The notes under the pieces: model-generated | Told to the model about the DNA's origin: nothing | What the model saw: the letters and a program-made list of their open reading frames with translations, nothing else | The model's database searches: none | Program-made: the position numbers and the translations under genes | Assembly (NCBI RefSeq): GCF_042666875.1 | Contig: NZ_JBHTCX010000003.1 | Location: forward strand, 124,001-188,000 | DNA: 64,000 nucleotides | Direction: 5' to 3' | Origin: Brachybacterium sp042666875 | Lineage (GTDB): Bacteria; Actinomycetota; Actinomycetes; Actinomycetales; Dermabacteraceae | Shown here: positions 57,338 to 64,000 of the stretch, in pieces | How the letters are laid out: the number at the start of each line of letters is the position of its first letter | Numbering within the stretch: the first letter of the stretch is position 1

Positions 57338-58965
57338 CCGCACCCACCCGACGCTCTCTTCTCACGGCCGGCACCCTCGGAGGGGCCGGCGTCCTCGCAG
57401 CCTGCAGCAACGAGGGCCGCGGGGGCATTCCCGCAGAATTCGCCAATGCGCCGGTCGAGCTGCCCGACCACATCCCGTTCGAGGGCGCCACGCCGGATCT
57501 TCCCGGTGACGCGGAGTCCGGCCTGATGGACGGGTACTTCGAATACCCGGCCGAGCCACGGGTCGCGACGTCCGGAACTCCCGGTGATGGCAAGGAGATC
57601 GCGTCACTGGTGCGCACCGACTCCCCGGTCCCGCCGTCGGTCTCCCGCAACGCGTTCTGGCAGGAGTTGAATTCGAGACTCGGCTCGGATCTGCGACTGA
57701 ACATCGTTCCGGGCCCGGACTGGGAGCAGAAGTTCGCCACGATCGTCGCCGGAGATTCGCTCCCCGACCTGTTCTGCGTCGACAGCGGCACCCCGCAGCT
57801 GCCCCAGTTCATCGACGCCTCGGCCGTGGATCTCACCCCGCACCTGTCCGGCACCAAGATCGCCGACTACCCGTTCCTGGCGAACATCCCCACTGAGACG
57901 TGGAGGCCGACGGCGCTGAACGGGAAGATCATGGGCGTGCCGATCCCTCGTGGGGTGATGAGCACGTTTATCCTCTACAAGCGCCAGGACCTGCTGGAGG
58001 CCAAGGGGATCACCGAGGACCCCAACGACTTCGAGGAGTTCCTGGATCTGTGCAAGGAGCTCACCGCACCGCAGGAGAACGTGTGGGCGCTGGGTTCCGT
58101 GCCGCTGGATCTCATCCGTCAGATGCTCGGCATTCCGAACACCTGGATGGAGCAGGACGGTTCGCTGATCAGGAACTTCGAGCACGAGGCGCAGCGGGAA
58201 GCCCTGGAGGCCGCGCGGCGCCTGGTCGAAGCCGGTGTGCTGAACCCGGACACGTTCGCCGCGCAGGGCAACGATGTGAAGAACTGGTTCGGTTCGGGGC
58301 GCAGCTACTTCACCTGGGACACCTTCTCGGCGTGGCCGCAGTTCCACCGCGAGCAGACCTCCGGCGAGGACTTCGCGATGGCGGCGATGCGCACGCCCGA
58401 CTACGACGGCACGGGCGGGACCGCCTGTTCCTGGCTGTCCAATCCCACCTACGGGATCTCGGCGATCCGGAAGGACGCCGAGGACCGGGTCGAGACATTG
58501 CTCAGCGTGCTGAACTGGCTGGCGGCCCCGTTCGGGACGGAGGAGTACCTGTTCCGGGTGTACGGCAGCGCGGGCGTGCACTATGACCTCGACGGGACCG
58601 ACCCGGTCCTCACCCAGCGCGGGACCAGTGAGACCCCGCTCGGCTTCCGCTATCTCACCGATGCGCCGTGGCCGATCTACGTGCCCGGCAATCCGCAGTC
58701 CACGCAGAACTGGTACGACGGCCAGAAGGTCGCCGTGGGGTATGGCTCCGCAAACCCGACGCTGGGACTCTATTCGGAGACCGACACCGAGCGCGGTGGA
58801 GCCATTACAGGCCGCATCGACGACCTCACCAGCGACATCCTGCAGGGCCGTAAACCCGTCGACGCCTGGCCTGACGGCGTGAAGACCTGGAAGGCCGAGG
58901 GCGGGGACCAGATCCGCGACGAGCTCGAGCAGGCGATGGCGGATCGGAAGGGGTCGCTGGACTGA
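57334..58965 (+). CDS. Extracellular solute-binding lipoprotein (LplA/LipO type)
   Basis: 543 residues. A Tat-like signal TRRSLLTAGTLGGAGVLAAC ends in the lipobox with Cys24. The large family-1 binding domain has QKFATIVAGDSLPDLFCVDS, LNGKIMGVPIPRGVMSTFIL and FRVYGSAGVHYDLDG, typical of long LplA-like proteins paired with LplB/LplC permeases. It catches a glycan or oligosaccharide outside the membrane. ATG 57334 overlaps the small ORF stop. The ligand is unknown. Confidence 0.9.
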   Translation: MTAPTRRSLLTAGTLGGAGVLAACSNEGRGGIPAEFANAPVELPDHIPFEGATPDLPGDAESGLMDGYFEYPAEPRVATSGTPGDGKEIASLVRTDSPVPPSVSRNAFWQELNSRLGSDLRLNIVPGPDWEQKFATIVAGDSLPDLFCVDSGTPQLPQFIDASAVDLTPHLSGTKIADYPFLANIPTETWRPTALNGKIMGVPIPRGVMSTFILYKRQDLLEAKGITEDPNDFEEFLDLCKELTAPQENVWALGSVPLDLIRQMLGIPNTWMEQDGSLIRNFEHEAQREALEAARRLVEAGVLNPDTFAAQGNDVKNWFGSGRSYFTWDTFSAWPQFHREQTSGEDFAMAAMRTPDYDGTGGTACSWLSNPTYGISAIRKDAEDRVETLLSVLNWLAAPFGTEEYLFRVYGSAGVHYDLDGTDPVLTQRGTSETPLGFRYLTDAPWPIYVPGNPQSTQNWYDGQKVAVGYGSANPTLGLYSETDTERGGAITGRIDDLTSDILQGRKPVDAWPDGVKTWKAEGGDQIRDELEQAMADRKGSLD

Positions 58966-58996
58966 CGCCGCCAGGTCGGGTGCTCTCGTCCGGAGA

Positions 58997-61441
58997 TCAC
59001 CTGCTCTCGTCGCCGCCGGTCTCCTCATCCTCGACCCTCACCAGCCCGCTCGCCCCGTCGATCGTGATCAGCTGCCCGGTGCGGATCGCCGACGTCGCGT
59101 CCTTCACGCAGATCACGGCGGGGATGCCGTATTCGCGGGCGACGGTGGGGCCGTGGGCCATGGTGGCACCGGTCTCGGTGACCAGGCCCGCGGCCGTGAG
59201 GAACAGCGGGGTCCAGCCCGGGTCCGTGGTGGGCGCGACGAGGATCTCCCCGGGCTCGACCCGCGCCCCGTGCGGGTCGCGGATCACGCGGGCCCGGCCC
59301 GTCGCGGTCCCCGCGGCGGCGCCGATGCCGGTCAGTCCCTCGGCGTTCTCGGGCACGGGGAGGGTGGCCTCGACATCGGTGCCGTCGGACAGGAGCACCA
59401 CGGGCACGTGGCGCCGTCGCAGCTCCCGCCGGTGGGTGGCGCGGCGGGCGGCGGCCAGCTCCCGCTGGTCGGTGCCGGTCTCCGCGGCGGCGCGGACCTC
59501 CTCCCGGTCGAGGAACATGATGTCCCCCGCCTCGGTCAACAGCCCCTGCCCGGCGAGGATCTCGCCTGCCGCGAGCAGTTCCTGGCGCACCCGGTCCAGG
59601 GCGTACAGCCACAGGAACTTGGGCAGTTCGCGCAGCCCGATGAGCGCTCGGGTCCGCCGCAGCAGGAATGCGATCAGCGGCGCCAGCGGTGCGCGCCGCC
59701 GGCGGGCCCGCGCAACCAGCTCCTCGATCGCGGCCTCGCCCTCGGTGGCGGCTCGGCGGAAGCGCACGTCGGGCGCCTGATGGGGATCGCTCTGGCGCAG
59801 GTAGTTGGTCAGGGCGTCGAAGACGGGGGCGGGGTTCTCGGCCCAGCGGGGCACGCCGACGTCGATCTCGGCGGCGGAGCGGTGACCGTACGCGGCCAGG
59901 AATCCCTCCAGCCCGATGTCCGGCAAGGAGCCCTCGCGGTACCGCGAGACCAACTGCGCGACAGGGGTCTCGGTCAGCAGCTGCCGATGCTCCGTCGCCT
60001 CGGCCGCGATCTGCCACAGCCTCAGATCCATCTCGGTGGTGACGTTGTGCGGGGCGCCGCGGACGACCGCGGAGACCTCGCTCTCGGTGGCGAGGCCGTG
60101 CAGCAGCACCGTCGCAAGGCCCTGGCAGCCCATCGCCGCCCACAGAGGGTTCAGAGCATCGAGCATGGGGCCGGACAGCACGTCGAAGTGGACCTCCTCG
60201 GCAACGGCGAGGTGCTCCTGCGCCGTCGTCACGTCGGACGGGGCCCGGCATGAGGCACGCACCGCCGGAGCGGAGGCCAGGACTCGCCGGCGTTCAGCCT
60301 CGGGCCGACGCAGAGCGCTGATGATGCCGCGCAGCATCGGCGGCCCGGTGCGTGCCACCACCCGCGCGAGAGTGCCGACCGGGATCCGCAGACGCCGCGG
60401 GGTGAACCGGGGATCCTCGAGGACCTTCTCGACGGCGGCGACGACCCGCGGCCCGTAGAGGGCCATCGACTCGGGCAGCTGCCGGCGGATGCCCGGGGCG
60501 CGGACGAAGCCGGTCAGGTCCACGAACAGCCGGCCGCCGATGATGGTCAGCAGGGAGGAGACATCCGCGCCCTTCGCCCCGAACATCTCGAACCATTGCC
60601 GGGAGACCTGGAGCATCACCGAGGCGCCCATCGGGGTCATCGGCTGCAGCATGCCCTGCATGTGCCCGGTCTCCATGTACACCCGCAGCTCGCCGCCGGC
60701 AGTCTCCGGCACGGGGAAGAGGCTGGTGACGGCGCGGGACTGGAGCAGCCAGAGGGTGCCGCCGTCGTCGAGCGCCCACTCGATGTCCTGCGGCGATCCG
60801 GCATGCTCCTGGATGCGGCGGCCGACGGACTGCAGCTCGGTGAGCTGGGCGCGGTCGAGGCACCCGCCCGGGTGCAGCGGGATCTGCTCGCCCAGCACGT
60901 AGTGGTCGGCCTCGATGCTGCCGTCGACCACGCCGGATCCGCGACCGGGGGCCGCATCGATCACCATCTCGCCGCGGGCGCCGGTGATCGGGTTGGCGGT
61001 GAACAGCACTCCCGCGGCCCGCGGTTCGACCATGGTCTGGACGACGACAGCCATCTGCGCCTCGGCGACGTCGTTCGCCTCCCGGTAGGCGCGGGCCCTG
61101 GCGGTCTCCAGCGATTCCCAGCAGGTCTCGATCGCGGCAACCAGGTCATCCAGCCCGCGCACGCCGAGGATCGTGTCCTGCTGCCCGGCGAAGCTGGCCC
61201 ACGGGAGATCCTCGGCGGTGGCGCTGGAGCGCACCGCGACGGGCACCTCGCCGCCGAGCTCGGCGTAGGCGGCCGCGACCTCCTCCCGCGGAACGGTGCC
61301 GGCCTGATAGGCCTGCGTGGTCAGGCAGAACCCGTCCGGGACGCGCTGACCGGCGGCGATCAGCATGGCCAGCCCGGCGGCCTTGCCCCCGATCCGCTCC
61401 GTGTCGCCGGGGTCGAGGTCGGCCAATGGGATCACGGTCAT
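58997..61441 (-). CDS. PEP/pyruvate-binding phosphotransferase (PEP synthase/rifampin phosphotransferase-like)
   Basis: 814 residues. The N-terminal ATP-grasp PPDK domain (about 1-310) has RIGGKAAGLAMLIAAGQRVP, VAVRSSATAEDLPWASFAGQ and LFTANPITGARGEMVIDA. A middle substrate domain follows. The C-terminal swivelling domain carries the phospho-His in TGATMAHGPTVAREYGIP near residue 762. In PEP synthase the partner is pyruvate; in Rph it is rifampicin. The full PEP-synthase TIM barrel is absent, so it is an Rph-like or PpsA-related two-substrate enzyme of unknown acceptor. GAGGAGG lies ten bases before ATG 61441. Confidence 0.82.
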   Translation of the reverse strand: MTVIPLADLDPGDTERIGGKAAGLAMLIAAGQRVPDGFCLTTQAYQAGTVPREEVAAAYAELGGEVPVAVRSSATAEDLPWASFAGQQDTILGVRGLDDLVAAIETCWESLETARARAYREANDVAEAQMAVVVQTMVEPRAAGVLFTANPITGARGEMVIDAAPGRGSGVVDGSIEADHYVLGEQIPLHPGGCLDRAQLTELQSVGRRIQEHAGSPQDIEWALDDGGTLWLLQSRAVTSLFPVPETAGGELRVYMETGHMQGMLQPMTPMGASVMLQVSRQWFEMFGAKGADVSSLLTIIGGRLFVDLTGFVRAPGIRRQLPESMALYGPRVVAAVEKVLEDPRFTPRRLRIPVGTLARVVARTGPPMLRGIISALRRPEAERRRVLASAPAVRASCRAPSDVTTAQEHLAVAEEVHFDVLSGPMLDALNPLWAAMGCQGLATVLLHGLATESEVSAVVRGAPHNVTTEMDLRLWQIAAEATEHRQLLTETPVAQLVSRYREGSLPDIGLEGFLAAYGHRSAAEIDVGVPRWAENPAPVFDALTNYLRQSDPHQAPDVRFRRAATEGEAAIEELVARARRRRAPLAPLIAFLLRRTRALIGLRELPKFLWLYALDRVRQELLAAGEILAGQGLLTEAGDIMFLDREEVRAAAETGTDQRELAAARRATHRRELRRRHVPVVLLSDGTDVEATLPVPENAEGLTGIGAAAGTATGRARVIRDPHGARVEPGEILVAPTTDPGWTPLFLTAAGLVTETGATMAHGPTVAREYGIPAVICVKDATSAIRTGQLITIDGASGLVRVEDEETGGDESR

Positions 61442-61693
61442 GGCGCATCCTCCTCGGTGCCCTCGCCCGCCCTCGCCCGCGGAGGACCACCGCATCCTTG
61501 CCGATCGCGGCCGAGGTGTCCGGACATACGACACCTGGGCCGCCCCGGGGGTCAAGGGATATCGGCGGGATGATTGACCGCCGGCACGGGGACCAGCATC
61601 CGCCCTGAACCGCTGTCGCATCCACTGATCGGTTGACCCCGTCGCCGCCGGTTGCCGGATCCGCGAGCGCCTCGCAGCCTCCACGCTGAGGAC

Positions 61694-62655
<962 letters not shown>

Positions 62656-62659
<4 letters not shown>

Positions 62660-63399
62660 CGTCCGCATCCGCCGCCCTGATCCGCAACGAGGCACGCCTG
62701 TATCTGCGTGAGCCCATGGCCTGGTTCTGGGTGATCGCCTTCCCCACTCTCCTGCTCATCGTCCTGGGCTTCATCCCCACGTTCCGGGAAGCCGATGCGG
62801 ATCTCGGCGGGCAGACGGTCATCGGGCTCTACGTCTCCATCTGCATCCTGCTGTCGATGGTCATGGTCGGAGCCACCGCCATGCCGATGACGCTGATCGA
62901 GTACCGCTCCAGCAGGATCCTGCGCCGGCTGCGCACCACACCGGTCAGCCCCCTCACGATCCTCGGTGCGCAGGCTGTCGTGTTCGGCGTCTCCGTGGCG
63001 ATCGCGGCCGCGCTGTGCCTGACAGTGGGCCGGCTCGCCTATGGCGCTCCGCTGCCGCAGCACCTGCTGGGCTGGCTGGTGACGTTCATATTGGCGCTGG
63101 CGGCGATGCTGGCCACCGGCGGCGTGATCACGGCGCTGACGCCCAACGCCTCCGTGGGCAATGTGGTCAGCATGATGGTCATGCTGCCCACGATGTTCAC
63201 CACCGGGGTGTGGTTCCCCGTCCAGACGATGCCGCAGACGCTGCAGACGATCGTGCACTGGACGCCGATGGGCGCCGCGACCGAGGCGCTCAACCAGGCG
63301 ACGATGGGTGCCTTTCCCGATGCCCTGTATCTGCTGGTGGTGGCGGGGTGGACGCTCGTTCTGTCCATCGTCGCCGTGCGCACCTTCCGGTGGGAGTGA
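62656..63399 (+). CDS. ABC-2 type transporter permease
   Basis: 247 residues with six membrane helices: one near residue 22, then a polar loop IPTFREADADLGGQT and five more (about 55-80, 105-125, 135-160, 165-185, 222-242). MTLIEYRSSRILRRLRTTPVS is the conserved cytoplasmic coupling segment of ABC-2 permeases. ATGA overlap with the ATPase gene; probably works as a homodimer. Confidence 0.88.
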
Positions 63400-63414
63400 G
63401 TGGCTGACTCCGCG

Positions 63415-63999
63415 TCACCTCACGTGCACGTCATAGTAGAGATGCGTGGTCCGGGTCGAGGATTCGGTCCCGGTCTGCTCCAGACGCACACGACTGTCCT
63501 CCACGCCCTCGAACAGACGAACCCCCGACCCGAACAGCACGGGCGAGATCGCTACGTGGAACTTGTCGATCAATCCGGCATTCAGATACTCCACGATCGT
63601 CGTGCCGCCACCCGCGACGCGGACGTCTCGACTGCCCGCCGCCAGGCGGGCATGATCCAGGGCGGATTCGATCCCGTCGCCCACGAAGTGGAATGTCGTC
63701 CCGCCCGGTCGTTCCCACGGCTCGCGCTCTTCGTGCGTCACCACGAATACCGGCGTATGGAACGGCGCCTGTTCCGGCCACATCTGCTCGCCGGCGTCGA
63801 ACATGCGCTTGCCCATCACGCTCGCACCGGTGCGCTCGAACGTCTCGGTCACGATGTCGTTGTCGCGCCCCTCCTCGCCGCCCTTTCCGAGCCCGAGATT
63901 CTCTCGGAAGTGGCGCTGGCGAAAGACCCACTGCTGCAGCTCCATCCACTGCGTGCCCATCAACTCCTCGGGCGAGTCGGGGGCGATGAATCCGTCCAG
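63415..63999 (-). CDS. RibD C-terminal/DHFR-fold reductase (5' end beyond the window)
   Basis: The frame is open to the right edge and reads LDGFIAPDSPEELMGTQWM before the first internal ATG at 63960, so the true start lies outside. The visible 194 residues show GASVMGKRMFDAGEQMW, FHTPVFVVTHEER, the NADPH loop DVRVAGGGTTIVEYLNAGLID and FHVAISPVLFGSGVRLFEG. It is a paralogue of the gene at 40173. NADPH-dependent reductase of unknown substrate. Convergent with the ABC-2 permease, 15 bases apart. Confidence 0.82.
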   Translation of the reverse strand: MDGFIAPDSPEELMGTQWMELQQWVFRQRHFRENLGLGKGGEEGRDNDIVTETFERTGASVMGKRMFDAGEQMWPEQAPFHTPVFVVTHEEREPWERPGGTTFHFVGDGIESALDHARLAAGSRDVRVAGGGTTIVEYLNAGLIDKFHVAISPVLFGSGVRLFEGVEDSRVRLEQTGTESSTRTTHLYYDVHVR

Positions 64000-64000
64000 C

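Overview
The window is 64 kb of very GC-rich, densely packed DNA. Frequent ATGA/TGATG overlaps, Tat-dependent lipoproteins, NarL-type two-component pairs and many leaderless start codons point to a high-GC Gram-positive (Actinomycetota). The gene content fits a Brachybacterium-like Dermabacteraceae member, but that genus is inference. No rRNA, tRNA, CRISPR array, transposase or phage gene was seen. Both edges cut genes: a FAD-linked oxidoreductase on the left and a RibD/DHFR-fold reductase on the right.

Layout. 1-5.2 kb: FAD oxidase with a divergent MarR regulator, a cupin XRE regulator divergent from an MFS exporter, and a Tat-exported DUF4185 protein. 5.3-14.6 kb: a namZ-nagZ pair for cell-wall glycan breakdown, a ribokinase-like kinase, an RpiR/SIS regulator and a coupled oxidase-GltS-oxidase operon. 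Together these look like a salvage locus for cell-wall sugars and possibly D-amino acids. 14.6-21.5 kb: proline-iminopeptidase-like hydrolase, GAP-family membrane protein and two NarL-type kinase/regulator pairs. 21.5-33.2 kb: Tat multicopper oxidase, VOC protein with WYL regulator, a lipoprotein, an overlapping cstA / CC-star / ArsA-ATPase operon, a beta-propeller, a DapA-family aldolase with a small kinase, and DUF5701 and DUF1990 proteins. 33.5-39.0 kb: aconitase, an ATP-grasp ligase and a CocE/NonD hydrolase. 39.4-46.0 kb: small stress-type proteins, a RibD-type reductase, a sulfatase remnant beside an orphan sugar-binding lipoprotein, a CPBP protein, a guanidine-III riboswitch in front of a Gdx-type SMR exporter, and an ArsR-SRPBCC pair. 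46.3-52.2 kb: GMC oxidoreductase, SDR, epoxide hydrolase, CGNR and GntR regulators. 52.1-59.0 kb: SIS-PTS (ascorbate-type IIC-IIB fusion) operon and a sugar ABC operon whose genes, including a 43-codon small ORF, are all coupled by ATGA overlaps. 59.0-64.0 kb: PEP-utilising phosphotransferase, an ABC-2 exporter pair and the truncated reductase.

Two features recur. About twelve genes have a TAnnnT -10 box (in one case CATACT) six to eight bases before the start codon, the signature of leaderless mRNA. Several intergenic regions contain short tandem duplications that copy the end of the upstream gene including its stop codon (near 36.9, 39.0 and 44.4 kb), with similar repeats near 33.1, 40.8 and 50.7 kb.

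The points best worth following up are the guanidine-III riboswitch/Gdx unit, the cstA/CC-star/ArsA overlap, the doubly coupled 43-residue ORF, the proposed salvage locus, and the repeats between the epoxide hydrolase and CGNR genes.
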